64,000 nucleotides of DNA from Streptomyces sp. NBC_01717. Its GTDB lineage: Bacteria; Actinomycetota; Actinomycetes; Streptomycetales; Streptomycetaceae. A program made the translations under genes and the position numbers. Shown here in pieces: positions 1 through 8,703 of this stretch. The stretch's first letter is position 1. Every line of letters starts with the position of its first letter. The DNA is taken from NCBI RefSeq assembly GCF_036248255.1, contig NZ_CP109178.1, positions 682,001 to 746,000 of the forward strand, read 5' to 3'. Under the pieces are notes generated by a model that was not told the DNA's origin, did not search any database, and saw only the letters and a list, made by a program, of their open reading frames with translations.

Positions 1-361
1 GCCGCGCGGTCGCATTCTGACCGTGTTCGAGCGGCAGGACCGGATGACTGCCGAGGGCAGCTTCCTCGGCTGCCCGTTCGTGAGTGCTGCGGTGGAGCTG
101 AAGGACCCCGGACATCCGGGCAGTGTGGTCGCGCGCCGTTTCAAGCAGCACCTGACCGACTTCTTCCAGGCCGAGCTCGTCGCCGCCGAGGCTGAGGATC
201 CGGAGAGCCTGGCCGTGCAGTTGACGATCGTCTTCGACGGCGCGAGCGCCCGGGTCGTCGTACAGTCCCAGGCGCTCGCGGGCATCGGCGTGGCCACGGC
301 AGCGGCCTTGCTGGATGCTGCCGGCGTCGAGCAGACAGTGCCTGCGGGCCAGGCCCGCTAG
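1..361 (+). CDS. TetR-family regulator, C-terminal part (start outside window)
   Basis: The frame is already open at the left edge and runs to a TAG stop, so only the C-terminal ~119 residues of the protein are visible. The stretch GCPFVSAAVELKDPGHP followed by a helical tail is typical of the ligand-binding C-terminal domain of TetR repressors. The DNA-binding helix-turn-helix must lie to the left of the window. The stop codon overlaps the stop codon of the convergent aldehyde dehydrogenase gene by two bases (TAG read in both directions from CTAG). The ligand cannot be inferred; control of the neighbouring dehydrogenase is possible but unproven. Confidence 0.8.
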   Translation, partial: PRGRILTVFERQDRMTAEGSFLGCPFVSAAVELKDPGHPGSVVARRFKQHLTDFFQAELVAAEAEDPESLAVQLTIVFDGASARVVVQSQALAGIGVATAAALLDAAGVEQTVPAGQAR

Positions 362-1818
362 TCGGCCCTTCCGCGGACGCGGGTGATGGTCTTGTGCTCG
401 ACGTATCCGGTCAGGCCGACCTTGCCGTACTCGCGGCCGATGCCGCTGGCCTTGTAGCCGCCGAACGGTCCGTCGAAGCTCATCGGGGAACCGTTGATGG
501 TGAGCGTGCCGGTACGCACTCGCCGAGCGATCTCAAGTGCTCGGTCGGGGTCGGCGGACCACACGCCGCCGGACAGGCCGTACTCGGAGTCGTTGGCGAT
601 CCGGACCGCGTCGTCCTCGTCGTCGTAGGCGATGACGGCGAGCACCGGGCCGAAGATCTCCTCCTGGGCGATGCGCATCCTGTTGTCGACGTCGGCGAAC
701 AGGGTCGGGGTGACATAGTTGCCCCTTTCCAGCCCGGCGGGGATCTGCGTACCGCCGGTGACCAGCCGGGCGCCCTCCTCGATGCCCACCTGGATGTAAG
801 AGATCACCCGCTCCTGCTGATCCGGGCGGATCATGGGGCCGACGAAGGTGTCGGGGTCGGCCGGGTCGCCGACCTTCAGCGACTCCACCAGATCCTTGAG
901 CGCGGAGACGACCTCCTCGTAGCGGCTGCGCGGCGCGAGGATGCGCGTCTGGAGAATGCACGCCTCGCCGTTGTTGCCCAGCGAGCCGAACTTCAGCCCC
1001 TGGGTGACCTTGCCGAGGTCGGCGTCCTCCAGGATGATCGCGGCGGACTTGCCGCCGAGTTCGAGACTGACCCGCTTCAGTTGCTCGCCGGCGATCGAGG
1101 CGATGCGACGGCCGGCCCGGGTGGAACCGGTGAACGCGATCTTGTCCACATCGCGGTGCGACACCAGGTACTCACTGGTCTCCCGGTCGGCGGGCAGGAT
1201 GCTGAGCACACCTTCGGGAAGGCCGACCTCGGCAAACAGCTCGGCAAGCATCATCATGCTCAGCGAGTTCTCCGGCGAGGTCTTCAGCACGACGGTGTTG
1301 CCGGCCAGCAGCGCCGGGGTCAGCTTCGCCATCGCCGCCGAGAAGGGCGAGTTCCACGGGATCACCGCTGCGACCACCCCGATCGCCTCGCGGCGCACGA
1401 TGGTGTCGTACGGAGCCGCGGGGTCGGAGGGATCTACGATCTCCTCCCAGCCGAACTCCTCGGCGGCCTTGAGATAGGAGTTGATCTGCCGGGTCAGGAA
1501 CGGCTGGCCCATCTTGGTGAACCAGCCGGCCGAGCCGTTCTCCGCGGAGATCATCTCGGCGATCTCGTCAGCTCGCGCCTCACGCAGCGCGTTGAGATGC
1601 CGGATGATCTCCTGCCGCTCCTTGGGATCCGTCCGCGGCCACGGTCCGTCGTCGAACGCTGCACGGGCCGCGGCCACGGCCCGGTCGATGTCCTGCGGAG
1701 CGGCCTGTGCGACACGGCCCAGAACGGACCGGTCGTGCGGAGAACGGATCTCCAGCAGGTCAGGGGGGCTGGGGGCGGTCCAGGCGCCGCCGATGTAGAG
1801 CTTGTCGTACAGGATCAT
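358..1818 (-). CDS. Aldehyde dehydrogenase (NAD(P)+-dependent), copy 1
   Basis: Predicted 486-residue cytoplasmic ALDH-superfamily enzyme that oxidises an aldehyde to its acid. Visible signatures are PWN at residues 154-156, LELGGKS with the general-base Glu near 253, and NNGEAC with the catalytic Cys near 287. Length is normal for the family. The open frame extends upstream to 2013, but that extension is low-complexity and non-homologous; MILYDKLYIGG matches the start of copy 2, so 1818 is preferred. It lies 231 bp downstream of a second, clearly paralogous ALDH on the same strand, so the two may form a catabolic unit. Substrate unknown; aromatic or terpenoid aldehydes would fit but are a guess. 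Confidence 0.9.
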   Translation of the reverse strand: MILYDKLYIGGAWTAPSPPDLLEIRSPHDRSVLGRVAQAAPQDIDRAVAAARAAFDDGPWPRTDPKERQEIIRHLNALREARADEIAEMISAENGSAGWFTKMGQPFLTRQINSYLKAAEEFGWEEIVDPSDPAAPYDTIVRREAIGVVAAVIPWNSPFSAAMAKLTPALLAGNTVVLKTSPENSLSMMMLAELFAEVGLPEGVLSILPADRETSEYLVSHRDVDKIAFTGSTRAGRRIASIAGEQLKRVSLELGGKSAAIILEDADLGKVTQGLKFGSLGNNGEACILQTRILAPRSRYEEVVSALKDLVESLKVGDPADPDTFVGPMIRPDQQERVISYIQVGIEEGARLVTGGTQIPAGLERGNYVTPTLFADVDNRMRIAQEEIFGPVLAVIAYDDEDDAVRIANDSEYGLSGGVWSADPDRALEIARRVRTGTLTINGSPMSFDGPFGGYKASGIGREYGKVGLTGYVEHKTITRVRGRAD

Positions 1819-2049
1819 CTTGGTTCGCTCTCTTCTTCCCGATTCGCAAGCCGCCGCACGGCGGGACGGCGCGTCGCAAGCGGTGTCGTCAACAGGTGGA
1901 GCCGGTGGACTCGAAACTGCGGGTCCTGCCCGGGTGGGGGTGGTGCGGGGCCGCCCGAGCGACGAAGTGGCCAGGGCCGGTCCCTTTTCGGCACATTCCG
2001 GTGAGCGGGTCACGTCCGGCCGGTCGCCCGGCTGTTCCGCTCGGGTACG

Positions 2050-3474
2050 TCAGCTGCTGATCGTCTTGAACTCGACGTACTGGCCCAGTCCGACAAGCCC
2101 GAATTCACGGCCGATCCCGCTGGCCTTGTAGCCGCCGAACGGCCCGTCGAATGCGGCGTGGGCCCCGTTGACGGAAAACGTTCCGGTACGGACACGGCGG
2201 GCGATCTCCATGCCGTGCTCGGTGTCGGCGCTCCACACGCCGCCGCCGAGGCCGTACGGGGAGTCGTTGGCGATCCGCACGGCGTCCTCCTCGTCGTCGA
2301 ACGGGATGACGACGAGAACGGGGCCGAAGATCTCCTCCCGGGCGATGCGCATGCTGTTGTCGACGTCGGCGAACAGCGTGGGGCGCACGTAGAAGCCGCC
2401 CTCCAGCCCCTGCGGCACGTCGGATCCGCCTACGACGAGACGCGCACCCTCCTTGATCCCGAGGTCGATGTAGTTCCGCACGCGCTGCTGCTGATCGGCG
2501 CGGACCATGGGACCGATGAAGGTGGCGGGGTCGGATGGGTCCCCCACCGTGAGCCCCTCGAGCATCGTTGCCAGCGCGGCAACGATCTCCTCGTAGCGGC
2601 TGCGGGGCGCAAGGATGCGGGTGTGCGCGACGCAGCTTTCGCCGTTGTTCGCCAGAGACGCCGTCTTCAGCCCCTCGGCAACGGCAGCAAGGTCGGCGTC
2701 CTCGAGGATGATCGCGGCGGACTTGCCGCCCAGCTCCAAGCTCACCCGCTTGAGCTGTTCGCCCGCTATCGCCGCAATACGGCGGCCTGCCGCCGTTGAA
2801 CCGGTGAACGCGATCTTGTCCACGCTCGGGTGCGAGACCAGGTACTCGCTGACCTCCCGGCCGGCGGGCAGGATGCTGAGGACGCCCTCCGGCAGGCCGG
2901 CCTCGGCGAAGATCTCGCCGAGCACCAGGGCGTCGAGCGCGGTCTCCGGCGCGGCCTTGAGGACGACGGTGCAGCCCGCGAGAAGGGCGGGAACAATCTT
3001 CGCCAGAGCCGACTGATGTGGTGCGTTCCACGGGATGACCGCGGCGATCACCCCGACCGGCTCTCGGCGGACCGTCGTGCCGGATTCCAGGCGCTCCTCC
3101 CAGCCGAAGGATTCCGATGCCCGCAGGTAGGAGGCGGTCTGCTCGGCGATCCCGCCGTTGTGCAGCAGACCGGTGAACCACAGCGGGGTGCCGTTCTCGG
3201 AGGTGACCAGGGCCGCGAGTTCCCGGCCGCGCGCCGTGTGCAGCTCGTTGAACCGCGCGAGGACAGCGCGCCGCTCGCTCGGCGTCGTCCGTGGCCAGGG
3301 CCCGTGGTCGAAGGCCTGCCGCGCGGCCTCGACCGCCCGGTCGACGTCCGCCTCGGCTGCGCCTGGGACCCGGCCCACCAGTGACTGATCGTGCGGAGAG
3401 CGCACCTCGATCGTCTCGGAGCCCGCAGGTTCGGTCCAGCGTCCGCCGATGAAGAGCTTGTCGTAAGAGGTCAT
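2050..3474 (-). CDS. Aldehyde dehydrogenase (NAD(P)+-dependent), copy 2
   Basis: A 474-residue ALDH, collinear with copy 1 over its whole length (for example EIFGPVL, DGPFGGYKASGIGRE and KRVSLELGGKSAAIILEDADL-type blocks shared), so the pair arose by duplication. The catalytic Glu is near residue 247 and the Cys near 281 (NNGESC). MTSYDKLFIGG at 3474 is the natural start; the upstream extension to 3558 runs through the operator region and is unlikely to be translated. It is divergent from a TetR gene starting at 3625, and the 150-bp gap holds repeated operator-like half-sites, so repression by that TetR protein is the simplest model. Confidence 0.9.
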   Translation of the reverse strand: MTSYDKLFIGGRWTEPAGSETIEVRSPHDQSLVGRVPGAAEADVDRAVEAARQAFDHGPWPRTTPSERRAVLARFNELHTARGRELAALVTSENGTPLWFTGLLHNGGIAEQTASYLRASESFGWEERLESGTTVRREPVGVIAAVIPWNAPHQSALAKIVPALLAGCTVVLKAAPETALDALVLGEIFAEAGLPEGVLSILPAGREVSEYLVSHPSVDKIAFTGSTAAGRRIAAIAGEQLKRVSLELGGKSAAIILEDADLAAVAEGLKTASLANNGESCVAHTRILAPRSRYEEIVAALATMLEGLTVGDPSDPATFIGPMVRADQQQRVRNYIDLGIKEGARLVVGGSDVPQGLEGGFYVRPTLFADVDNSMRIAREEIFGPVLVVIPFDDEEDAVRIANDSPYGLGGGVWSADTEHGMEIARRVRTGTFSVNGAHAAFDGPFGGYKASGIGREFGLVGLGQYVEFKTISS

Positions 3475-3515
3475 GGGGGGTGCGTCGCTTTCGTCAGACA
3501 GCAGGGCCACCGAAT

Positions 3516-3583
3516 AAGAGGCCAGTGGCCCTCTACGCCCTCCAAGGTAACAACCCACTGGCCCTTTAACAAGAGGCCAGCGG
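3516..3583. promoter_or_regulatory. Three-copy operator-like repeat between ALDH and TetR genes
   Basis: Three related 13-mers occur in the divergent promoter region: AAGAGGCCAGTGG at 3516-3528, its inverted relative (read on the minus strand as AAAGGGCCAGTGG) at 3555-3567, and AAGAGGCCAGCGG at 3571-3583. The last two face each other across a 3-bp spacer and form a dyad centred near 3569, as expected of a TetR-dimer site. Binding by the adjacent TetR protein is inferred from position. Confidence 0.6.
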
Positions 3584-3624
3584 GTCTGCTACTTTGAACG
3601 CGAGCCATACCTAGGAGGAAGGCC

Positions 3625-4320
3625 GTGAGCCAGACCGAGAGCGCCGCCTTCCAGCGGGCCCGGCGACCGGAACAGGTCGAGATTCGCAAGCAGACGATTC
3701 TCGACGCGGCCGAAACCCTGCTTGGTGAGATGTCGATCGCCGAGATCAGCCTGCGCGAGCTCAGTCGCCGGGTCGGACTGTCGAAGACGAACGTCGTGCG
3801 CTACTTCGAGACCCGCGAGGCGGTATTCCTCGAACTCCTGCGCCGCTCCCAGCAGGAATGGCTGGACGCCCTCGAACGCGACCTGCCGCCCGCCCGGTCG
3901 GCGCCGCACCACGTCGTCTGCAGCGCACTCGCGGCTTCCCTGGCGCAGCGGCCGCTGCTGTGCGAACTATGGAGCGCACTGGCCACAGTCCTGGAACGCA
4001 ACGTCTCCCTCGAATCCGTCCGCGCATTCAAACTGTCCAACCTGGAAGCGCAGGTGCGCTTCGCCGGCCTGGTCAGCAACCGCATTCCCGAACTGGGAGA
4101 CGACGCCGCCCGGGAACTGGCGGCCCTGTGTACCGTCGCCGTGGCGGGTCTGTGGCCCTTCGCCAACCCCTCCCCCACCGTCCTGGCGGCGACCGAGGAC
4201 CCGCGCCTGGCCGGATCCCGCATCGACTTCGCCACCATGCTCACCCGACACCTCGACCTACTGGTCACCGGACTGCTCCACCGCCCCGCCGCCTCGCCGA
4301 CTTGTCCCTCCCGGCAATGA
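3625..4320 (+). CDS. TetR-family transcriptional regulator
   Basis: A 231-residue one-component repressor. The N-terminal TetR helix-turn-helix is visible at about residues 20-65 (ILDAAETLL then LRELSRRVGLSKTNVVRYF). The remainder is a helical ligand-binding domain. It starts at GTG 3625, preceded by a strong AGGAGGA at 3613-3619. It is divergent from the aldehyde dehydrogenase pair, and the shared intergenic region holds repeated half-sites, which suggests autoregulation plus control of the dehydrogenases. The inducer is unknown; an aldehyde or its precursor would be the natural candidate. Confidence 0.88.
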   Translation: MSQTESAAFQRARRPEQVEIRKQTILDAAETLLGEMSIAEISLRELSRRVGLSKTNVVRYFETREAVFLELLRRSQQEWLDALERDLPPARSAPHHVVCSALAASLAQRPLLCELWSALATVLERNVSLESVRAFKLSNLEAQVRFAGLVSNRIPELGDDAARELAALCTVAVAGLWPFANPSPTVLAATEDPRLAGSRIDFATMLTRHLDLLVTGLLHRPAASPTCPSRQ

Positions 4321-4994
4321 ATGCGGGGGGCGGCAACACCCGGCAGACCTGGTCCAATTGCGCGACTGCGTACCCGCGGTAGCGAAGGCGACGTATTGCG
4401 CGGAGTGGGTGGCACATGGCTTCGGCTTCCGGCCGGCGTCGTACAGGTTCTCCGACCAGTGGCGAGGAGAAGACCAGTCGTCCGGCCGCAACATCTCCGC
4501 TGCTGTCGATGAAGAGTTGAATCGTCGCCCAGCTCGGGACGCGACGTGATCCCGGGACCCGGGACCGGGAGCTCCACTGGCGTACACGCACCGCAGCATT
4601 CGCGTCATCCCTGGGATGGCGCAACTGAACAACCTGCCGCGACGACCTAGCATCCGTTGTCGTGGCACACACGCTGGCACCGACTGTCGGGAGCAGCGCG
4701 CCGCGGACAAGGCGCACGCCGGACCTCGCAGAACAGTGCGCGTACTTCAACGGGCGAGAAGCATTGACCGCCTGACTGCACCGCGGGATCGGTCCGGCCG
4801 AGGGACAGGTTGGCACGTGGAGGGACGAACGGGGTCTGCCGGTCGACGAACAGTGCTCGCCCGCGCCTTCCGGCGCATCGCCGATCCCCCCGCCCTGACA
4901 CCCCACTGCTGTCACCCGCCCCACTGGCCAACCATGCGAAACCCCTCCTTGCCCCGGGCAACGGAGGAAAACAGGAAGAGAGAGGAGACCGTCC
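4321..4994. other. 674-bp stretch with no assignable gene
   Basis: No reading frame here has both a credible start and recognisable protein features. On the minus strand, roughly 4290-4530, one frame reads as a plausible protein tail (IQLFIDSSGDVAAGRLVF, then RRRPEAEAMC), but it has no convincing start and runs into the 3' end of the TetR gene. It may be the remnant of a lost gene. The last ~50 bp carry the ribosome-binding region of the dienelactone hydrolase gene. Confidence 0.4.
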
Positions 4995-5750
4995 ATGACC
5001 GCCGTGCGCGGAACATCGGTGGACATCCCCACCCAGGACGGCACCGCCGATGCCTACCTGACCCACCCCGACGACAGCACTCCCCATCCCGCGGTCCTGC
5101 TCTACATGGACGCCTACGGACTCCGCCCTCACCTGAAGGAAATGGCCGACCGCCTCGCCCGAGCCGGCTACACCGTCCTGCTTCCCAACGTCTTCTACCG
5201 CCATGGGCGGGCCCCGGTGGTCGAACTGCCCGACGTCATCGGCCCGGCCAGCCGACCGGAGATCTTCGAGCGTCTCGGCCCGATCATGACGTCACTGACG
5301 CCCGATCTGGCGATGCGTGACGCAGACGCCTACCTGCGCTGGCTGGCCGCCTCCCCCCTGACCACCGACGGGCCCGTCGGCATCACGGGCTACTGCATGG
5401 GCGCCGGCCTGGCCCTGCGCACCGCCGGCACGTACCCGGAGCGGGTCGCAGCCATGGCCGGCTTCCACGGCGGCCGTCTGGCCACCGACTCGCCCGACAG
5501 CCCGCACCTGCTCGCCGACCGGATCACCGCGGAGCTGTACTTCGGCCACGCCGACCAGGACCCCTCGCTACCTCCCGAGCAGATCGACCGCCTCGAGGAG
5601 GCCCTCACCGCAGCGGGCGTACGCCACCACAGCGAGATCTACACCGGGGCGCACCACGGCTTCACCCAGGCCGACACCGCCGCCTACGACAGCACAGCGG
5701 ACAAGCGCCACTGGGCCGCGCTCTTGGCGCTCCTGGACCGCACACTCTGA
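4995..5750 (+). CDS. Dienelactone hydrolase family protein
   Basis: A 251-residue cytoplasmic alpha/beta hydrolase of the DLH family. The Cys-nucleophile elbow GYCMGAG places Cys at residue 134, with Asp 187 (GHADQD) and His near 221 (AHHGF) completing a Cys-His-Asp triad. Classical members open dienelactones in chlorocatechol breakdown; many actinobacterial paralogues act on other lactones or esters. The start is fixed by AGAGAGGAGA about 8 bases upstream. It stands alone, so no ring-cleavage pathway can be read from the neighbours. Confidence 0.88.
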   Translation: MTAVRGTSVDIPTQDGTADAYLTHPDDSTPHPAVLLYMDAYGLRPHLKEMADRLARAGYTVLLPNVFYRHGRAPVVELPDVIGPASRPEIFERLGPIMTSLTPDLAMRDADAYLRWLAASPLTTDGPVGITGYCMGAGLALRTAGTYPERVAAMAGFHGGRLATDSPDSPHLLADRITAELYFGHADQDPSLPPEQIDRLEEALTAAGVRHHSEIYTGAHHGFTQADTAAYDSTADKRHWAALLALLDRTL

Positions 5751-5933
5751 CTGCCCCGCCGCTGCTCGGGCACCATACCCTCCAGCGGGACCGTCTCCCA
5801 CAGGGCGAAGCGCGCCCTCCGTCAGGGGCTGCCCGCGGTAGAGCGCCTCGCCCGGTCGGCAAGCCGCCGTCCCCTTGTCGGCATGCTGATCGCCATCGCC
5901 GTCCTCCTGGCGCTCAAGGACGCCACCGAGGCC

Positions 5934-6479
5934 TCAGAGGCCGCCGGGCCGACAGCTCTGCGCGGGTACGGGGACCGGCAGTTCGAACCACAGGGTCTTG
6001 CCGGTGGGGGTGCGGGAACTGCCCCAGGCTTCGGCGAGCAGGTCGAGGAGTTCCATGCCGCGCCCGCCTTCCGCGTCGGCGCAGGTGGTGCGGCGTACCG
6101 GACCGTCGGAGTTGGTGTCCTCGACCTCGCACCGCAGATGTGAGCCGCGGACCTGGAGATTGAGTCGTACGGGGCCGCGTGCGTGACGCAAGGAGTTGGT
6201 GACCATCTCGCTGACCAACAGCTCAACGGTGTCAGCCAGCTCGTTCAGGCTCCACGCGCCGACTTGCGCGGTCGCCAGTCGGCGGGCTCGGCTGACGGAG
6301 ATCAGCTCCGGCGCCAGAGGCCAGGAGGCGTCCTGGGCGGTGGCCCGGGCGCGGGGAGCGCTCAGCGGCCGCAGGGGCTCCATGGTCCGCGACCACAGGG
6401 CCAGCTGGCGGGCGAACCACGAAGACGGGGCGCCCTCGGAGACACTCGCCTTGCCGAGAGCGGCGTCCTGGGCAGCCAT
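5934..6479 (-). CDS. Anti-sigma-factor-type ATP-binding protein (HATPase_c_2)
   Basis: About 181 residues with the RsbW/SpoIIAB-like GHKL fold: N-box ELLVSEMVTNSLRHA, then CEVEDTNSDGP and the G-rich EGGRGMELLDLLAEAWG. Streptomyces encodes many such small kinases or anti-sigma-like proteins that work with STAS antagonists and PP2C phosphatases. ATG 6479 is preferred because AAGGGA lies 9 bases upstream; a GTG at 6506 is an alternative. The gene is divergent from a TetR gene at 6600. The partner sigma factor or antagonist is not encoded next to it. Confidence 0.82.
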   Translation of the reverse strand: MAAQDAALGKASVSEGAPSSWFARQLALWSRTMEPLRPLSAPRARATAQDASWPLAPELISVSRARRLATAQVGAWSLNELADTVELLVSEMVTNSLRHARGPVRLNLQVRGSHLRCEVEDTNSDGPVRRTTCADAEGGRGMELLDLLAEAWGSSRTPTGKTLWFELPVPVPAQSCRPGGL

Positions 6480-6516
6480 GCCGATCAGTCCCTTCCCTAT
6501 GAGCACGCCGGTTTAC

Positions 6517-6558
6517 GTAGCGGTTATTACATTTAAATATACATGTAGCGGGTGTTAC
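6517..6558. promoter_or_regulatory. 28-bp-spaced direct repeat in divergent promoter
   Basis: GTAGCGGTTATTAC at 6517-6530 recurs as GTAGCGGGTGTTAC at 6545-6558 (12 of 14 identical), start-to-start spacing 28 bp. Between them is an unusually AT-rich block (ACATTTAAATATACAT). The site lies between the anti-sigma-type gene and the TetR gene and is a candidate binding site for that TetR protein. Confidence 0.45.
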
Positions 6559-6599
6559 GGTAAAGGTCGGGCTGAATCGGACACTGGCGAGGAGGCTTC

Positions 6600-7202
6600 A
6601 TGCCGCGGCCGGCTGACCCAGCCAAACGAGCGGACCTGCTGCGCCGCATCCGCGCGTACGTGCTCCGCAACGGACTGACGGGCCTCTCCCTGCGCCCGCT
6701 GGCCCGGGAACTGGGCACCAGCGACCGCATGCTCCTCTACTACTTCGACACCAAGGAACGCATGGTCGCGGAGGCACTGTCCGTGGATGACCGACGCCCG
6801 CTCCTGCGCTTTCGCGATGTACGCAACTCCACCGATGCCCCCGAGGACGCGGCGGGCCTGCGGCGCCTCCTGGAAGAGCTGTGGGAGGAGTTCCACAGTC
6901 CGGACCGCCGCGCCGCGATGCCACTCCAGTTCGAATTGATGACGGCCAGTGTGCTCCACCCCGACAAGTACGGGCCCCTGATGCGCGATCTGATCACCGA
7001 GTGGACGGATCTGTTCACCCCCCTTTTCGTCCGCCTCGGCATGTCCGACGAACGTGCCCGGAACGAGGCCACCCTGCTGGTCGACGCCATCCTCGGGCTG
7101 CTCTACGGGTCGCTCGCCGACGGCGACTGGGACCGGGCGACGGCTACCTTCCGCACCCTTCTGGGCCGCCTTGAATCCGGCTGGACACCCGACGGCACGT
7201 AA
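6600..7202 (+). CDS. TetR-family transcriptional regulator
   Basis: A 200-residue protein with an N-terminal TetR helix-turn-helix at about residues 8-55 (LLRRIRAYVLRNGLTGLSLRPLARELGTSDRMLLYYF, read in pieces) and an all-helical C-terminal domain. ATG 6600 is supported by GAGGAGG just upstream. It is divergent from the anti-sigma-type ATPase and sits immediately downstream of a direct repeat, so autoregulation is likely. No transporter or enzyme gene accompanies it. Its stop is followed by a convergent membrane-protein gene. Confidence 0.85.
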   Translation: MPRPADPAKRADLLRRIRAYVLRNGLTGLSLRPLARELGTSDRMLLYYFDTKERMVAEALSVDDRRPLLRFRDVRNSTDAPEDAAGLRRLLEELWEEFHSPDRRAAMPLQFELMTASVLHPDKYGPLMRDLITEWTDLFTPLFVRLGMSDERARNEATLLVDAILGLLYGSLADGDWDRATATFRTLLGRLESGWTPDGT

Positions 7203-7311
7203 ACCGACACCGCCCCCACGCATCGTCACAGGGCGACGCGCACAGCGATGCGTATGCGCCGACGGACCTTCGGCTCAGGCGAAGGTGTCATGGGATCCCA
7301 CTCGACTCCGC

Positions 7312-8064
7312 TCAGGGAGCGTCGCTTCGATCAGCGGTGCCGGAGATCGCCAGGACAGCGTCTTGCTGCGCCGCCCGCCGTTCCATTCCCCAGCGCCGGC
7401 GGGCAAGGGCGAAGCCGACTCCGGCTATCAACGCGGGAACGGCCAACTCCATTGCCAGTGACGCCATCCAGTCCGGGTTCATCCGCCGCGTCAAGCCGCT
7501 GGTGTACTGACAGGTCGCCTGAGGTGGGAAGAAGCTGTACTCCAACGTCTTCGGCGCATTGGTTCCCCAGTCCGCTCCTACTGAGCAGACCGACGACGGC
7601 CCCGCGAACAGCCTCCATCCGACCAGCGCGTAAAACATGAGGAACACAGACCCGGTCACGAAAAACGCCGTCCCCGTGCGGCGGAGCCTCTCGCCCCTGG
7701 ACATCGGTACAACCAGATCACTACCGAGTCGCGGATCGAAACACTCCGCAATCAGGGCCACGAGCAGGCAGGTGACCATGACCAGCAGGCTCCCCCAGAG
7801 CAGCACGCCGAGCACCCCCCGGCCGCCGATCGAGGAGACGTCTCCGTGTTGGAACTCGCAGATGGTGGCCGGAGGAAACGCCTGATCCCGCACCCGCAGG
7901 AGTCGGCCCGGCCCCTGCGTCATCCCCTGCATGCACCGCTCGTCAAATTCGAACATGCCGAGCAGTGCGAGCCCTGAGCCAACCGCCACAGCACCGAACG
8001 AGATTCCTGTCGCGACCCATAGGCCGCCCGTCCGATAGCCGCCGTACGTACGTGCGTTTGACAT
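7312..8064 (-). CDS. Hypothetical four-helix integral membrane protein
   Basis: A 250-residue protein from MSNARTYGGY. Four hydrophobic segments are visible: near residues 16-37 (WVATGISFGAVAVGSG), 85-110 (GVLGVLLWGSLLVMVTCLLVAL), 137-160 (FFVTGSVFLMFYALVGW) and 210-228 (AVPALIAGVGFALA). The two putative outside loops each carry Cys residues, which could form disulfides. The C-terminus is charged. The open frame continues upstream to 8343, but that part overlaps a transposase remnant and lacks membrane character. I do not recognise the family; a small unassigned Streptomyces membrane protein is the best description. Confidence 0.7.
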   Translation of the reverse strand: MSNARTYGGYRTGGLWVATGISFGAVAVGSGLALLGMFEFDERCMQGMTQGPGRLLRVRDQAFPPATICEFQHGDVSSIGGRGVLGVLLWGSLLVMVTCLLVALIAECFDPRLGSDLVVPMSRGERLRRTGTAFFVTGSVFLMFYALVGWRLFAGPSSVCSVGADWGTNAPKTLEYSFFPPQATCQYTSGLTRRMNPDWMASLAMELAVPALIAGVGFALARRRWGMERRAAQQDAVLAISGTADRSDAP

Positions 8065-8137
8065 TCGCGCACAGTAGCGGATCGCAATGCTGCAACTGAC
8101 GGAATCGGGCCGCTGAAGCTCAAGTGACCCGGAGTCG

Positions 8138-8290
8138 GCGCCGATGCAGCAGCGGGCCCCGCGGGTGCTTGGCGTCGACGAGTTCGCCTCCCGCAGGGGC
8201 CGCACCCACAGAACCCTCTTCGTCGATTTCGCAGCCGGCCTGGAAGTTGACCTCCTGCCCGACCGCACGCCGGAGCCTGCGCCACCTGAC
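8138..8290 (+). pseudogene. ISL3-family transposase remnant
   Basis: About 50 codons read PRVLGVDEFASRRGRT, then HRTLFVDFAAG and VDLLPDRTPE. This matches the catalytic core start of ISL3-type DDE transposases (VLGVD-F-RRG ... VD ... VDLLPDR). The rest of the transposase and both IS ends are missing, so it is a decayed fragment. It marks an old insertion just upstream of the membrane-protein gene and downstream of the bL37 gene. Confidence 0.7.
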
Positions 8291-8362
8291 CGCGCGACCA
8301 CCCCGGCGCCGGGAGCGTCCAGTTGGCCCTGAAGGCGGTTCACGAGCCCAAGTCGGGCGTTC

Positions 8363-8437
8363 TCAGGCGTTGGGACGCTTGCCGTGATTGGCCTTCTTCT
8401 TCTTGCGGGCGCGTCGCTTGTTCCCTCGCTTGGCCAT
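8363..8437 (-). CDS. 50S ribosomal protein bL37 (24 residues)
   Basis: A 24-codon gene. The product begins MAKRGNKRRARKKKK and ends ANHGKRPNA, extremely basic and without acidic residues. This matches the very small actinobacterial large-subunit protein bL37, first recognised in mycobacterial ribosome structures. ATG 8437 is preceded by GGAAGG at a good distance. It stands alone, not in a ribosomal operon, which is usual for this protein. It is easily missed because of its length. The C-terminal NHGKRPNA is the most diagnostic part. Confidence 0.85.
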   Translation of the reverse strand: MAKRGNKRRARKKKKANHGKRPNA

Positions 8438-8703
8438 GGTCCACACCTTCCAGATTCCGGACTTTTCGGGCGCTCGTCAGTCTAGGTTCAGCCAGACGCG
8501 TCCGCATCGGGCGGCGCGCCGTTGGGGCCAGGGAGCGCTTCCCCTCTCTACGGCCTCGTGAACAGCGCATCCCGGGTCATCCCGGGCCGACCCTCCCCCC
8601 TTCGTCGTCGTGCTCGAGCCCGGCTGCACGTGCTGGACCGCGAGCTGATGCCAGGCCAGGCGTGAAGCAGCGGTGTGCCGGATAGGCCAGAAAGCCCGCC
8701 CGT

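Noticed and set aside
394..2004. 536-codon open frame antisense to the first aldehyde dehydrogenase
   Set aside because: It mirrors the ALDH gene on the other strand; high-GC codon bias opens the opposite frame. The product has no domain.
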